NCBI GenBank assembly: GCA_016202645.1
Contig: JACQOF010000127.1
Coordinates: 1 to 64,000 of the forward strand
Length of the DNA stretch: 64,000 nt
Direction of reading: 5' to 3'
Source of the DNA: a bacterium
GTDB lineage: Bacteria; Lindowbacteria; 2-12-FULL-62-27
Positions 22,553-32,773 of the stretch are shown in pieces; the stretch's first letter is position 1, and each line of letters begins with the position of its first letter. The notes under the pieces are model-generated. The model saw only the letters and a list, made by a program, of their open reading frames with translations. It ran no database searches and was not told where the DNA came from. The translations under genes were made by a program, and so were the position numbers.

Positions 22553-23857
22553 TCAGGCTCCCGGCCGGGTGAACTCCATTTTGATTTTGGATATTTTCTT
22601 TTCGTCCGATACCACGACGGTGAACTTGAGGTCGTTCAGCGTGATGACGCTGCCCTTCGGCGGGATGGCGCCCGCGCGCTCGACGAGGTACCCGCCGAGG
22701 CTGTTGGCCATCCGGCTTTTGAGCGTGACGGAAAATTTTTCATTGAACTCCTGCAGGGGCAGGGCGGCGTCGATCACGTAGGACCCGTCCGACAGGTGCG
22801 CGATCTTGTCCATTTCTCCCTCATCCGTCTCGTCCCGGATCTCCCCGACAATCTCCTCGATGATGTCCTCGATGGTGATGATCCCCGACACGCCCCCGTA
22901 CTCGTCGACGACGATGGCCATGTGCGTCCGCTGGCGCTTGAAATCCTGCAGGAGGAGGTTGACCTTTTTGGCGGCGGGCACGAAGAGGGGTTTGCGGAGG
23001 TGTTTGCGGAGATCGACGCTCACGGCGCCCGACCGCCAGAGATCGAGGAGATCCTTGGCGTAGAGAATGCCGAGGACGTTGTCGAGGCTTTCCTCGTAAA
23101 CCGGCAGGCGCGTGAACCCGGACTCGGAGATGGCGGCGAGGACCTGGGGCAGACTGCTGGTAACTTCGACCGAAACGACGTCAACCCGCGGGATCATGAT
23201 CTGCCGCACGAGGGTGTCGTCGAACGCGAAGATGCTGTGAAGCATTTCCAATTCGTGTTTTTCGATGAGGCCCTCCCGGGAGGAAACCTTCATGAGATTT
23301 TTCAGCTCGGCTTCGGTGATGAACGGCGTTTCCTGGATGCGCTTGCCGCCGATGGCGCGGATGAGGAGGTTGGAAACGAACGTGAATCCCCGCACGATGA
23401 TCCGCAGAATACGCGACATGCGGTAGATCACCCCGATGACCATCTGCGCGATCCCCTCGTAATGCTGTTTGGCGAAGGTCTTGGGCGTGATCTCGGCGAA
23501 GACCAGCAGGACAAAGGTCATGACGCCGGTCGACAGGCCGACGATGCGGCCGGCCGACTGCGCCCAGCCGAAATGGTTGAGAAGATCGATGGTGAGAATG
23601 GTGGCGAGGGACGACGCGGAGATGTTGACGACGTTGTTTCCGATGAGCAGAGTCACCAGGTATCGTTCCGGGTGTTCGAACCATTCCGTGTAATATTTTT
23701 TCCGGTCTGTCTTCTCCCGCTCGATGATTTCCTTCAATTTCAGCTTCCCGAGCGACGTCACGGCCGTTTCGGCGGCGGAGAAAAACGCGGAGAGCGCGAC
23801 CAGCGCGGCGAGGATGAAGAGCTCGATCCAGAATTCGATCCAGAAACGTTCGGTCAT
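22553..23857 (-). CDS. CNNM/CorC-type transporter-associated protein with CBS pair
   Basis: The 434-aa protein has an N-terminal DUF21/CNNM membrane domain with about four segments, signature AFFSAAETAVTSLGK. Two CBS domains follow (MIPRVDVVSVEV... and THMAIVVDEYGGVSGIITIEDIIEEIVGEI), then a C-terminal CorC_HlyC domain. Family members function in Mg2+ (and Co2+) efflux; 'hemolysin' is a historical label. The start ATG 23857 overlaps ybeY by 4 bp. Confidence 0.9.
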   Translation of the reverse strand: MTERFWIEFWIELFILAALVALSAFFSAAETAVTSLGKLKLKEIIEREKTDRKKYYTEWFEHPERYLVTLLIGNNVVNISASSLATILTIDLLNHFGWAQSAGRIVGLSTGVMTFVLLVFAEITPKTFAKQHYEGIAQMVIGVIYRMSRILRIIVRGFTFVSNLLIRAIGGKRIQETPFITEAELKNLMKVSSREGLIEKHELEMLHSIFAFDDTLVRQIMIPRVDVVSVEVTSSLPQVLAAISESGFTRLPVYEESLDNVLGILYAKDLLDLWRSGAVSVDLRKHLRKPLFVPAAKKVNLLLQDFKRQRTHMAIVVDEYGGVSGIITIEDIIEEIVGEIRDETDEGEMDKIAHLSDGSYVIDAALPLQEFNEKFSVTLKSRMANSLGGYLVERAGAIPPKGSVITLNDLKFTVVVSDEKKISKIKMEFTRPGA

Positions 23858-24348
23858 TCTGCTTCGCCTTCTGCTCCGCCGGGAGTACGCTTGCGCTTTT
23901 GAGGGCTTCGCAGAATGGAAGTCACTTTGCGCGACATGGCGCGGCGGCCGGCCGGCGTGTGATCCTCCATGCCGAGGGTGTGGAGGAGGCCGTGGAGGAC
24001 GAGGATCGCCAGTTCCTTCGCGGGGCTGTGGCCCAGATGCCGGGCCTGCCGGCGGGCGATGTCCCAGCAGACGATGACGTCTCCGAGGAGAAGTTCCGTA
24101 TCGGCTCCGGATTTCCGCCGGAGGGCCAGTTCCCGCGGCGTCGACTGCGGGACCGCAATCACGTCGGTCGGTTCGGCCCGCCCGAAAAACCGGCGATTGG
24201 CCGAGACCATGGCCGGCTCGTCCACGACCAGCACTGAAAGTTCCGCGTGTTTCAAATCCAGCCTTGCCAGCGCGCGCTCGACGGTCCGGCAAAGCCGCCG
24301 GCGCGAAAAGCCCCGCTCGGCGGACCGCAGGATGGCCGGCATCGTCAC
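23854..24348 (-). CDS. ybeY: Endoribonuclease YbeY
   Basis: The 164-aa product has the YbeY core TDVIAVP and the zinc site HGLLHTLGMEDH (His119, His123, His130). The site has one extra residue compared with the usual HGxLHLxGYDH. YbeY matures 16S rRNA 3' ends and takes part in ribosome quality control. The phoH-(pgpH)-ybeY-corC order is a conserved bacterial neighbourhood. The ~20-residue basic tail (PQKRKRTPGG) is lineage-specific. Confidence 0.9.
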   Translation of the reverse strand: MTMPAILRSAERGFSRRRLCRTVERALARLDLKHAELSVLVVDEPAMVSANRRFFGRAEPTDVIAVPQSTPRELALRRKSGADTELLLGDVIVCWDIARRQARHLGHSPAKELAILVLHGLLHTLGMEDHTPAGRRAMSRKVTSILRSPQKRKRTPGGAEGEAE

Positions 24349-26573
24349 GATCCGTTCTCTTCCTTGCGGCCCTTTTCCTTCTTCTTCAGTTCATCGTCCG
24401 TCGGATAGGCGACGCGCGTGTGGTACATGCTGGTCAGAACGCCCGTGAAGGCTTCCTCCACTTTTCTCAGGTCCTTGAGGGTGATGGGCGATTCGTCCAG
24501 CTCTCCGTCCGAGACCTTGATCTGGATCAGCCGTCGGACTTCCTCCTCGATCCGGTGCGGGGTCGGGTTGTTCAGGGACCGGACGGCGGCCTCGACGGTG
24601 TCGGCGAGCATGACGACGGCGGTTTCCTTGTAGCGGGGTTTCGGCCCGGGATACATGAAACTTTCCCGCTCGATCGTCTCGTCCTCGCCCGCATGGGAGA
24701 GGGCCAGATCGTAGATCGATTTCATCAGAGATTTGCCGTGGTGCTGTTCGATGAAATCGATGATGATCCGCGGCAGGCGCGCCTCCTTCGCCAGCTCCAC
24801 CCCGAGTTTGACGTGAGACTTGAGGACCGACGCGTAGAGGGTCGGCTTGATCTCCTTCGTCTCCTTCCCGATGATCTCCCCCTTCTCGTCGATGATGTAT
24901 TTCTGGTTTTCGGTGAAGTATTCGGCCTTTTTCATCTTGCCGATGTCATGGTAGTAGCTTCCGACACGCGCCAGAAGAGAATTCGCGCCGATGGATTCAC
25001 AGGCCGCCTCGGCCAGGATCGAAACGGTCTGGCTGTGCTGGTAGCTTCCGGGCGCCTCGAGAAGCATCTGCCGGAGAAGCGGGTGATTCAAATCCGACAG
25101 TTCGAGGATCTTGAAATCCGAAGGGAGGCCGAAGAGGATCGGGATGAAGTGGACGAGGCCAAAAGTCAGAAAGGGAACGAGGATGAGGCCGGAGATGCCC
25201 CCGGCGGCGGCGGAGTAGAGGACTTCGCGCGTGACGTTCGAATCGATCATGACAAAATGCGACGCGAGAACCGCGATGGGCGAAATCAGCCCGAGAAAAA
25301 GGCCGGTCTTGACGATGTCTCCCATGGTCCGGGTGTGGCGGACGACAAAGACGGAAGCGACGCAGGTGATGGTGAGGACCAGCATGAGCTGAAAATGACT
25401 TCCGTACAGGAGCGCGATGGCGACCGCCAGGAATGGAGAGGATAGCATCGCGACTCTCGGGCGGTAAAAAATCGTCACCAGCATCGCGTAGGCCGGGGCC
25501 GGTATGGCGAAGGCGAACGCGGCGCGGCTGTCGGTCAGCGTCCAGAGGACCCGGGCGATGCCCAGCATCAGGACAAAGAGCGTGACGATGAACCACATCC
25601 AGCCGGTGTCCTTCAGCCGGTCCGGCTGGTAGATCCGCAGGTACTGCAGTAAAAGAAGCGTGAGGAGGCTCAAAATAGCGAAGGCCGAAAGGCCCGTCGC
25701 CGTGAGGCGCGTCCGGTCGGCCTGCTGCATTTCGCGGATGGCGACCAGATGCGATTCGGTCACGGTCTGACCCTCCCGCAGAATCAGGTCGCCCGTCTGA
25801 TATTCGCGCCAGATCGGGCCGATGTCCGCAAGCGCCTTCTGGCTTTCAATCCGAAAATGCTCGACGTCGAAAAATTGATTGGGTCTGGCGACCTTCAAGA
25901 CCACCGCCGTCAGAATCGGCGTGCCCCGGACGTTCGGGTAAATGGCGTCGATCGACGTGTTCAGATAACCGCTCAGGCTCTTCAAGTCCAGAAGCTCCGG
26001 CGCGCCGCGGACCCGCTTCAGCGAGGCGGGTCCGGCCTCGTTGATGTAGCGGATTTCATGCTGGGGATGGCGGTGGATGTCCATCTGCAGGGCGGTGGCG
26101 GCTTCCTGAAGAAGTCCCTTCTCGCTCAAAAATTCATGGATGAGGGAGCGGATCGCCTTGCGAAGCTCGGCCCAGTCCGGATCGGTCAGATGCAGGGACT
26201 CCTTTTCCACGTTCTCGTCGGCCCACGCCGGAACTTGCGCCGGAAGGCCGGACGACGTGATCCGTGCGGATTCCTTCAAGTCCTCCAACATCCGCGACGC
26301 CTCCTCCTGCGCCTTTTTCTCCACAGCCCGGTCCCGCATAAACCGGGGAGGGACCGAGAGGACCCGCGCCGTCTTGACGGCGCCTTCCTCCTCGAAATTT
26401 CTCACCTGAAACGCATGCCGCGCGACGACCTTTCCGGGCGAGGGAGAACCAACCATGAGCTGGTAGCGGGTGAGGTCGAAGAGAGGCGTGACGAGGAGGG
26501 TGGAAACCAGGACGAAGAGAAAACCGGCCGTCCCGAAATAAATTTTCCGGCGGATGGATTTCCGGGGCGCCAT
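24345..26573 (-). CDS. pgpH: 7TM-HD phosphodiesterase, PgpH-like
   Basis: The ~742-aa protein starts with a membrane anchor, then an extracytoplasmic 7TMR-HDED domain (residues ~45-265), seven membrane helices (~290-480), and a cytoplasmic HD domain. The HD domain holds [27 protein letters not shown], an H...LG/H segment and EQHHG. Characterised members hydrolyse c-di-AMP. The start is ATG 26573, or GTG 26588 overlapping phoH. No c-di-AMP cyclase lies in the window. The HD ligands look intact. Confidence 0.9.
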   Translation of the reverse strand: MAPRKSIRRKIYFGTAGFLFVLVSTLLVTPLFDLTRYQLMVGSPSPGKVVARHAFQVRNFEEEGAVKTARVLSVPPRFMRDRAVEKKAQEEASRMLEDLKESARITSSGLPAQVPAWADENVEKESLHLTDPDWAELRKAIRSLIHEFLSEKGLLQEAATALQMDIHRHPQHEIRYINEAGPASLKRVRGAPELLDLKSLSGYLNTSIDAIYPNVRGTPILTAVVLKVARPNQFFDVEHFRIESQKALADIGPIWREYQTGDLILREGQTVTESHLVAIREMQQADRTRLTATGLSAFAILSLLTLLLLQYLRIYQPDRLKDTGWMWFIVTLFVLMLGIARVLWTLTDSRAAFAFAIPAPAYAMLVTIFYRPRVAMLSSPFLAVAIALLYGSHFQLMLVLTITCVASVFVVRHTRTMGDIVKTGLFLGLISPIAVLASHFVMIDSNVTREVLYSAAAGGISGLILVPFLTFGLVHFIPILFGLPSDFKILELSDLNHPLLRQMLLEAPGSYQHSQTVSILAEAACESIGANSLLARVGSYYHDIGKMKKAEYFTENQKYIIDEKGEIIGKETKEIKPTLYASVLKSHVKLGVELAKEARLPRIIIDFIEQHHGKSLMKSIYDLALSHAGEDETIERESFMYPGPKPRYKETAVVMLADTVEAAVRSLNNPTPHRIEEEVRRLIQIKVSDGELDESPITLKDLRKVEEAFTGVLTSMYHTRVAYPTDDELKKKEKGRKEENGS

Positions 26574-26580
26574 CGAAAGG

Positions 26581-27576
26581 TCAGCCACGCCGGGCCGGCC
26601 TTTCCGTCTTTTGGTTCCGCGGCGATCCGACGCCGTCGAACGCGCGCAGGATCCGGGTGACCAGTCGGTGCCGGATGACGTCGACGTGATCGAACCCGCA
26701 GATCGCGATGCCGTCGACTTTTTTCAGGCGGCGCGCGGCCTCGACCAGCCCGGAAGACACGCCAGGCGGCAGGTCGGTCTGCGTGACGTCTCCGGTGACG
26801 ACGATCCGGGCGTCGGCGCCCATCCGGGTGAGGAACATGAGCATCTGCGGGGGCGTGGTGTTCTGCGCTTCGTCGAGAATCACAAAGGCGTCGTTGAAGG
26901 TCCGGCCGCGCATGTAGGCGAGGGGCGCCATTTCGATGATTTGTTTTTCGAGAAGGGCCATGAACTTTTCGGGCGTGAGCTGGTCGAACATCGCGTCAAA
27001 GAGGGGCCTCAGATAGGGATTTATTTTTTCCTGATAGCCGCCGGGCAGATACCCGAGCCGCTCGCCGGCCTCGACGACGGGCCGCGTGAGGATGATGCGC
27101 TTGACTTTGCCCTCCCGCAAAAATTCCAGCGCCGTCGCGACCGCAAGGTAGGTTTTGCCGGTGCCGGCCGGGCCGATCGCAAGCGTGAGGTCATGGCGAC
27201 GGATGGCTTCGACGTAGGCTTTCTGGTTCCGGGTCTTGGGCTGGATGAGCTTGCCGGTGATCGTGATGCCGACCTTGTCCTCCGGCCCGACCCCTCCGGC
27301 CAGCGCGCGGACGTCGTCCTGGGAAAAGGAGCGGCCGCGCGCGGCGTCTCTCATCATTTTTTTCAACACGTCGCGGGCGCGGTCGGACTGTTCCGTCGAG
27401 GCCGCGTCGATTTGAAAGCCGCCGGGGACCGAGCGGAGGCGGACGCCGAAGAGTTCCTCAACGAGCGTCAGATTCCGGCCGAGAGGGCCGGTCGCCCGCT
27501 GAAGGATCGGGACGATTTCCGGGCTGTCCTCCGGGACGCCGGCGTCGGCAAGCGTCACGGAAACGGCGGACTTCAT
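26581..27576 (-). CDS. phoH: PhoH-like ATPase
   Basis: The 331-aa product has Walker A GPAGTGKT (135-142), Walker [16 protein letters not shown], and a [12 protein letters not shown] motif. An N-terminal KH-like RNA-binding segment is suggested by residues 1-80. PhoH/YbeZ proteins are nucleotide-driven RNA-associated ATPases that work with YbeY, which is encoded two genes downstream. It overlaps aspS by 4 bp. Confidence 0.92.
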   Translation of the reverse strand: MKSAVSVTLADAGVPEDSPEIVPILQRATGPLGRNLTLVEELFGVRLRSVPGGFQIDAASTEQSDRARDVLKKMMRDAARGRSFSQDDVRALAGGVGPEDKVGITITGKLIQPKTRNQKAYVEAIRRHDLTLAIGPAGTGKTYLAVATALEFLREGKVKRIILTRPVVEAGERLGYLPGGYQEKINPYLRPLFDAMFDQLTPEKFMALLEKQIIEMAPLAYMRGRTFNDAFVILDEAQNTTPPQMLMFLTRMGADARIVVTGDVTQTDLPPGVSSGLVEAARRLKKVDGIAICGFDHVDVIRHRLVTRILRAFDGVGSPRNQKTERPARRG

Positions 27577-29342
27577 CCGTCCGATTTCTTCGTCTCGCGC
27601 AAACGGATTCCCAGCTCGCGCAGCTGGAGGTCTTCCACGGGGCTCGGCGCGTCAAAGCACAGGTCCGCGCCGCGCTGGTTCTTGGGAAACGCGATGACCT
27701 CCCGGATCGACTCGGCGCCCAGCATCAACATCAGGATCCGGTCGAGGCCAAGCGCCACCCCGCCGTGCGGCGGAGCGCCGAAGGAAAGCGCCTGGAGCAG
27801 AAACCCGAATTTTTGCCCGACTTCCTCGCGCTTGAGCCCCAGCGCGTCGAAAACTTCCTCCTGCCAGTCGACCCGGTGGTTCCGAATACTGCCGCCGCCG
27901 ATTTCGGTTCCGTTGAGGACAATATCGTACGCTTGGGCCTTCACCTTGAGCGGGTCGGTCCGGATCAGGTCCCGGGTCTCGGCGGTGGCGGCCGTGAAGG
28001 GATGGTGGACGGCGACACAGCGTTTTGCCTCGTCATCGTACTCGAAGAGCGGGAAATCGATCACCCACACGAACGCGTTTTTGCCGCCAATCAACTTGAG
28101 TTTCTCGGCGAGGACGCCCCGAAGATGCGCGAGGACCTGATTGGCGGCGGCGGCCGGTTCGGCGACGAAACCGACCACGTCCCCCTCCTCCGCAGCCATC
28201 CGTCCGTGGATTTTCGCCAGAAGGCCCTCGTCGAAATATTTGGCGATATTCGACGCGAGTTTTCCCTCGGTAATTTTGAAATAGGCGAATCCGCCGGCTC
28301 CCGCTTTCTGGGTTTCCGCCACAAGTTCGTCCAGTTCCTTCCGGCTGAATTTCCCGCCTCCCGGGATCCGGATGCCCTTGACGATGCCGCCGGACTCGAT
28401 GGCCCGGAGAAACACGCCGAACTGACTCGCTTTGGCGAGATCGGTAATCTCCGTCAGCGGAAGATCGTATCGCAGATCCGGCTTGTCGGAGCCGTATCGC
28501 GCAATCGCCTCGGCGTGGCTCAGGGTCGGAATGGGCGTCGGCACTTCAACGTCCTGGCACTCGCGGTAGAGCCGCACGAGCAGGCGGCTCACGACGTCCA
28601 TCACGTCTTCTCTCTCGACGAAGGACATCTCGACGTCGACCTGCGTGAATTCCGGCTGGCGGTCGGCCCGAAGGTCCTCGTCGCGGAAACACCGGGCGAT
28701 TTGAAAATAGCGGTCATACCCGGCGACCATGAGGAGTTGTTTGAAGAGCTGGGGAGACTGGGGCAGGGCGTAGAAATTTCCGGGCAGGAGGCGCGACGGC
28801 ACGAGGAAATCCCGGGCGCCTTCGGGAGTGCTCTTGGTGAGAAAGGGCGTTTCGATTTCAAGAAAATCATTTTCAACAAGAAAATTCCGGATGAGGGCGG
28901 TCGCTTTCGAGCGAAACGCCAGACTGTTTTGCATGAGCGGGCGGCGGAGGTCCAGGAAGCGGTGTTTGAGACGGACTTCCTCGTTCAGATGCCCGTGCGA
29001 GATCTGGAACGGCAGGGCGCGCGATTGGTTGAGGACCTCGAGCGTGCGGGCCGCCACCTCGATCTCGCCGGTGGGAAGATTGGGATTGACCGTTTCCGGC
29101 GAGCGGGCCACGACTTCGCCGGACGCCTCGATCACCCACTCTGAGCGGACGGCCGCGGCCTCCGCGTGGATTTTGGGATCCCGCGCCGGATCGAAGACCA
29201 GCTGGAGAAGACCGGTCCGGTCGCGAAGGTCGATGAATATCAGTCCGCCGTGGTCACGGACGCTTTCGACCCAGCCCGAAACCGTTATCGTCCGGCCGAG
29301 ATCCGTTTTCCGGAACGTGCCGGCGTAACCGGTCCGCTTCAT
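27573..29342 (-). CDS. aspS: Aspartyl-tRNA synthetase
   Basis: The 589-aa bacterial-type AspRS has the N-terminal OB anticodon domain (GWVESVRDHGGLIFIDLRDRTG), class II motif 2 (YFQIARCFRDEDLRADRQPEFTQVD), the bacterial GAD insertion (about 290-400), and motif 3 GGVALGLDRILMLMLG. The end SIREVIAFPKNQRGADL is typical. Whether it is discriminating or also charges tRNA-Asn cannot be settled without knowing if AsnRS is present. It overlaps hisS by 4 bp. Confidence 0.97.
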   Translation of the reverse strand: MKRTGYAGTFRKTDLGRTITVSGWVESVRDHGGLIFIDLRDRTGLLQLVFDPARDPKIHAEAAAVRSEWVIEASGEVVARSPETVNPNLPTGEIEVAARTLEVLNQSRALPFQISHGHLNEEVRLKHRFLDLRRPLMQNSLAFRSKATALIRNFLVENDFLEIETPFLTKSTPEGARDFLVPSRLLPGNFYALPQSPQLFKQLLMVAGYDRYFQIARCFRDEDLRADRQPEFTQVDVEMSFVEREDVMDVVSRLLVRLYRECQDVEVPTPIPTLSHAEAIARYGSDKPDLRYDLPLTEITDLAKASQFGVFLRAIESGGIVKGIRIPGGGKFSRKELDELVAETQKAGAGGFAYFKITEGKLASNIAKYFDEGLLAKIHGRMAAEEGDVVGFVAEPAAAANQVLAHLRGVLAEKLKLIGGKNAFVWVIDFPLFEYDDEAKRCVAVHHPFTAATAETRDLIRTDPLKVKAQAYDIVLNGTEIGGGSIRNHRVDWQEEVFDALGLKREEVGQKFGFLLQALSFGAPPHGGVALGLDRILMLMLGAESIREVIAFPKNQRGADLCFDAPSPVEDLQLRELGIRLRETKKSDG

Positions 29343-30613
29343 GACCGGGGCACACCCATGGTTTCGAGCAGACGGGGCAGGTCCGGCTCGGCGATCTCGA
29401 CCTGCTCGCCGCTTGACATATTCTTGACCGACACACAGCCCTTCTCAGATTCTGCCTCGCCCAAGATCACGACGGCGCGCGCGCCCGATTTGTCCGCGGC
29501 GCGAAACTGGCTCTTGAAACTTTTACCGTCGAGGAGAGGCAAAACCGAGGAGAACCCCTCGGACCGGAGACGCTCAGTGAGGCGGAAGGCTTTCCGCCGG
29601 AGTTCCGGCGAGTCGGCGGAGACGAGGTAGACATCTCCGGCGGAGACCTGCGCGTCAGATGCGGGCGCATTCAGTTTCAGAAGTTCGATCAAGCGTTCGA
29701 TCCCCCCCGCGAATCCCGTCGCGGGCACGTCCGGGCCGCCGAGGGACTTGACGAGACCGTCGTACCGGCCGCCGGCGATGACGGCGTCCTGGGCGCCGAG
29801 ATCCGACGTGACGAATTCGAAAACGGTCCGGACGTAATAGTCGAGCCCCCGAACGAGACGGTCCGCGGCCGCGAACGCGATGCCGGCGTCGGCGAGCAGT
29901 TCCTTCAGGGTTTCGTCATGCCGCCGGCAGGCGTCGCAGAGCGTCGAGGATATTTTCGGCGATTCTTCGTAGGTTTTGGCGCAGGCCTCGCGCTTGCAGT
30001 CCAGACACCGGAGGGGGTTGGCGTCGATCCGGCCGCGGCAGTCCTCGCAGAGTTCGGCCGAACGCGCGCGCAGAAAGGATTGGAGTTTCTCCATGTAGGC
30101 GGGGCGGCAGGCGGGACAGCCGACGCTGTTGAGGAGAAGCCGCGTGCGGGACTCGATGCCGAGCTTCGCGAGGAGCGACCGGCCGACGGCGATGACCTCG
30201 GCGTCGGCGGCGGCGGACGCGGCGCCGAAATATTCTATCCCGAATTGATGGAACTGCCGGTATCGCCCGGCCTGGGGACGGTCATAGCGAAACATGGGGC
30301 CGAGATAAAAAACTTTGAGGGTATCGGTGATCTGGATTTTTTCCTCGATGAGAAACCGCACGACCGGCGCCGTGCCTTCCGGTCGGAGACTCAGGCTCCG
30401 GCCTTTGCGGTCCGCGAAGGTGTACATCTCCTTCGAGACGATGTCGGTTTCCTCGCCGATGGAGCGCGTGAAGAGAGACGTTTCCTCGAAAATGGGCGTA
30501 CGGACCTGCCGGATGCCGTAGCGCCGAAAGGCGGCGAGGGCGGCGGACTCGACCCGGGCGAAGAGCGCCTCGTCCGCGCCGAAAAAATCCCGCGTCCCGC
30601 GGACTTTCTGAAT
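29339..30613 (-). CDS. hisS: Histidyl-tRNA synthetase (ATT start proposed)
   Basis: The ~424-aa class II synthetase opens with QKVRGTRDFFG and holds RYGIRQVRTPIFEETSLF, the motif 2 region FRYDRPQAGRYRQFHQFGIEYFG, and the HisA/HisB motifs LVRGLDYYVRTVFEF and AVIAGGRYDGLV. It has a C-terminal anticodon domain. No ATG/GTG/TTG exists at the expected start. ATT (30613-30611) overlaps the metK TAA as TAATT, the near-cognate of a TAATG junction; an upstream CTG inside metK is an alternative. The Cys cluster (CPAC, CEDC, CLDC, CDAC) in the middle looks like an inserted zinc-binding segment. Confidence 0.9.
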   Translation of the reverse strand: MQKVRGTRDFFGADEALFARVESAALAAFRRYGIRQVRTPIFEETSLFTRSIGEETDIVSKEMYTFADRKGRSLSLRPEGTAPVVRFLIEEKIQITDTLKVFYLGPMFRYDRPQAGRYRQFHQFGIEYFGAASAAADAEVIAVGRSLLAKLGIESRTRLLLNSVGCPACRPAYMEKLQSFLRARSAELCEDCRGRIDANPLRCLDCKREACAKTYEESPKISSTLCDACRRHDETLKELLADAGIAFAAADRLVRGLDYYVRTVFEFVTSDLGAQDAVIAGGRYDGLVKSLGGPDVPATGFAGGIERLIELLKLNAPASDAQVSAGDVYLVSADSPELRRKAFRLTERLRSEGFSSVLPLLDGKSFKSQFRAADKSGARAVVILGEAESEKGCVSVKNMSSGEQVEIAEPDLPRLLETMGVPRS

Positions 30614-31764
30614 TAACGACAGAGTCGCGCCAGGGCGGCGGCTTTGTCCGTCTTTTCCCACGTGAATTCCGGCAGGGCGCGGCCGAAATGCCCGTAGGCG
30701 GCGGTCTTGTAGTAGATGGGCCGTCGGAGATTGAGCATGTCCATGATCCCGCGCGGCGTGAGGTCGAAGACCTTGCGGATTGCCTTCGCGATCCGGTCGT
30801 CCGAAACAACTCCCGTGCCGAATGTCTGGACCATGACGCTGACCGGTTCCGCGACCCCGATGGCATACGCGACCTGGACTTCGCATTCCTCCGCCAGTTT
30901 GGACGCCACAACGTTTTTCGCGATGTACCGGGCGGCGTAACAGGCCGAGCGGTCGACCTTCGTCGGGTCCTTGCCGGAAAACGCGCCGCCGCCATGCCGG
31001 CCAAGGCCCCCGTACGTGTCGACGATGATCTTGCGGCCGGTCAGGCCCGCATCGCCCTGGGGGCCGCCGACGACAAACCGGCCCGTGGGATTGACATAGA
31101 TTTTCGTGCGGCTGTCCATGAGATTCGCCGGAATGACCTTGCGGATCACCTTCTTGATCAGGATCGGGCGGATCCGCTGAACGGTCGAATCGGCGCTGTG
31201 CTGGGTCGAGATAACAACCGCCTGGACGCGGCGGGGGCGGCCCCGCACGTACTCGACGGTCACCTGGGATTTTCCGTCCGGCCGGAGAAAATCGACTTCG
31301 CCGCGTTTGCGGATTTTCGTCAGCTGTTCGCAGAGCCGGTGGGCGAGGGTGATCGGAAGCGGCATGAGCTGGGGCGTCTCGTTGACCGCATAACCGAACA
31401 TCAGCCCCTGGTCTCCGGCGCCGCCGGTGTCGACGCCCATCGCGATATCGGGCGACTGCTGTTGGACGGCGACGAGGACGGAACAGGTCTCGGCGTCGAA
31501 TCCGAACTTGGCGCGGTTGTACCCGATATCAGCAACGGTGTCGCGGACGATTTTCTGGTAGTTCAACTGGGCCTTCGTCGTGATCTCGCCGGCCAGAACC
31601 ACCATGCCGGTTTTCAGAAGCGACTCGCAGGCCACCCGCGAAAATTTGTCCTTCCTCAAGCACTCGTCCAAAATCGCGTCGGAAATCTTGTCGGCCATCT
31701 TGTCCGGATGGCCCTCCGTGACAGACTCCGACGTAAACACAAAACTCCGGTTAAAATGCGGCAT
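30613..31764 (-). CDS. metK: S-adenosylmethionine synthetase
   Basis: The 383-aa enzyme has [24 protein letters not shown] at the N-terminus, [18 protein letters not shown], the P-loop-like [25 protein letters not shown], and three-fold MAT domain organisation. It makes AdoMet from Met and ATP. It is the first gene of the 12-gene operon. GAGGAGGA is about 11 nt upstream of the ATG. The 85-bp gap to the preceding gene shows no recognised SAM riboswitch. Confidence 0.96.
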   Translation of the reverse strand: MPHFNRSFVFTSESVTEGHPDKMADKISDAILDECLRKDKFSRVACESLLKTGMVVLAGEITTKAQLNYQKIVRDTVADIGYNRAKFGFDAETCSVLVAVQQQSPDIAMGVDTGGAGDQGLMFGYAVNETPQLMPLPITLAHRLCEQLTKIRKRGEVDFLRPDGKSQVTVEYVRGRPRRVQAVVISTQHSADSTVQRIRPILIKKVIRKVIPANLMDSRTKIYVNPTGRFVVGGPQGDAGLTGRKIIVDTYGGLGRHGGGAFSGKDPTKVDRSACYAARYIAKNVVASKLAEECEVQVAYAIGVAEPVSVMVQTFGTGVVSDDRIAKAIRKVFDLTPRGIMDMLNLRRPIYYKTAAYGHFGRALPEFTWEKTDKAAALARLCR

Positions 31765-31849
31765 ACCTGATGTGTCCTCCTCAGTCGTGATCAGTTTCCC
31801 ACTCCCGGCCCGGGCCAAAGGCGGCCTCAGGGCAAGAACCCCTCTTGTA

Positions 31850-32773
31850 TCACAGGGAGGTTGCCTCTTCAAGAACTTCCCAGACACCATCCGCTGAAAT
31901 TTCTCCCATAGCGCCTGCCCTCACGATCCGCCGCCGCTCCGTGTACGGGCCGACCTTTTCCGGATCCGTGGGCCCGAACAGCGCCACGACTGGGACGCCC
32001 AGCGCGGCGGCCAGGTGCATCGGGGCGCTGTCGACGGTGATGCAGGCTTTGGAGGCGGCGAGAACCGCGCACAGGACCGGAAGGCTCGTGCGGTTGATGA
32101 GGTCGACCCACGGGGCGGTACGCCACGATTCAGGGCGGCATCCATCGGACTCTCCGAGCCGGCCGACCACGACAACCCGTTTTGCGGCGCGGCGCGCGCG
32201 ATCCGCCAATTCGACCCACCTCTCCGGCGGCCAAAGTTTTCGGGCCTGCCGGGATGTCGGCGAAAAAACGAGATACGCGCCTTCACCGGTCAGCGCCCGC
32301 GCCTCGCGAACCGACGCGGCCGGAATGTTCAGGGGGAAGACCTTTCCCGATGCCGCAACACTGAGGGAAGACAGCACGGACCAGTACCTGTCCACAGCGT
32401 GCCGCGTTCCTTCAGGATAACGAGCCACGACGTTGTAAAAAAACATGGAGCCTTCCCGGGAATCGGGAAGGCCGACGCGCGTGTCCGTCCGGGCGAACGC
32501 CGCCGCCAACCCGGACCGCAGGAGTCCCTGAAGATCGATGACGGCATCGTAATCGCGCGCACGCAGATCGCGGACGAAGTGCGGCACGTCCGTCCACGCA
32601 GATGGGAAGTCCAGTACCGTGAATACGGACGGCGACATCTCAAGAAGCGGGCGATACTCCCGGCGCGACGAGAAGTGCACTTCGAACCCGTCCGACGCCA
32701 GGGCCGCCGCGACCGGCAGGGAATGGACGATATCGCCGAGCGAACTCGGCTTGAGGATCAGCGCCCGAGGCAC
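31850..32773 (-). CDS. Glycosyltransferase family 9, heptosyltransferase-like
   Basis: The 307-aa GT-B enzyme begins [22 protein letters not shown], then [34 protein letters not shown], and the C-terminal [34 protein letters not shown]. It resembles WaaC/WaaF. The start is GTG 32773, overlapping the upstream glycosyltransferase by 16 bp, so the pair is coupled. It probably builds the inner core of a lipopolysaccharide-type glycan. It differs from the GT9 gene at 16811. Confidence 0.9.
   Translation of the reverse strand: MPRALILKPSSLGDIVHSLPVAAALASDGFEVHFSSRREYRPLLEMSPSVFTVLDFPSAWTDVPHFVRDLRARDYDAVIDLQGLLRSGLAAAFARTDTRVGLPDSREGSMFFYNVVARYPEGTRHAVDRYWSVLSSLSVAASGKVFPLNIPAASVREARALTGEGAYLVFSPTSRQARKLWPPERWVELADRARRAAKRVVVVGRLGESDGCRPESWRTAPWVDLINRTSLPVLCAVLAASKACITVDSAPMHLAAALGVPVVALFGPTDPEKVGPYTERRRIVRAGAMGEISADGVWEVLEEATSL

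Noticed and set aside
31765-31849. SAM riboswitch in the metK leader
   Set aside because: The 85-bp gap lacks the SAM-I core and kink-turn patterns and is too short for most SAM classes.
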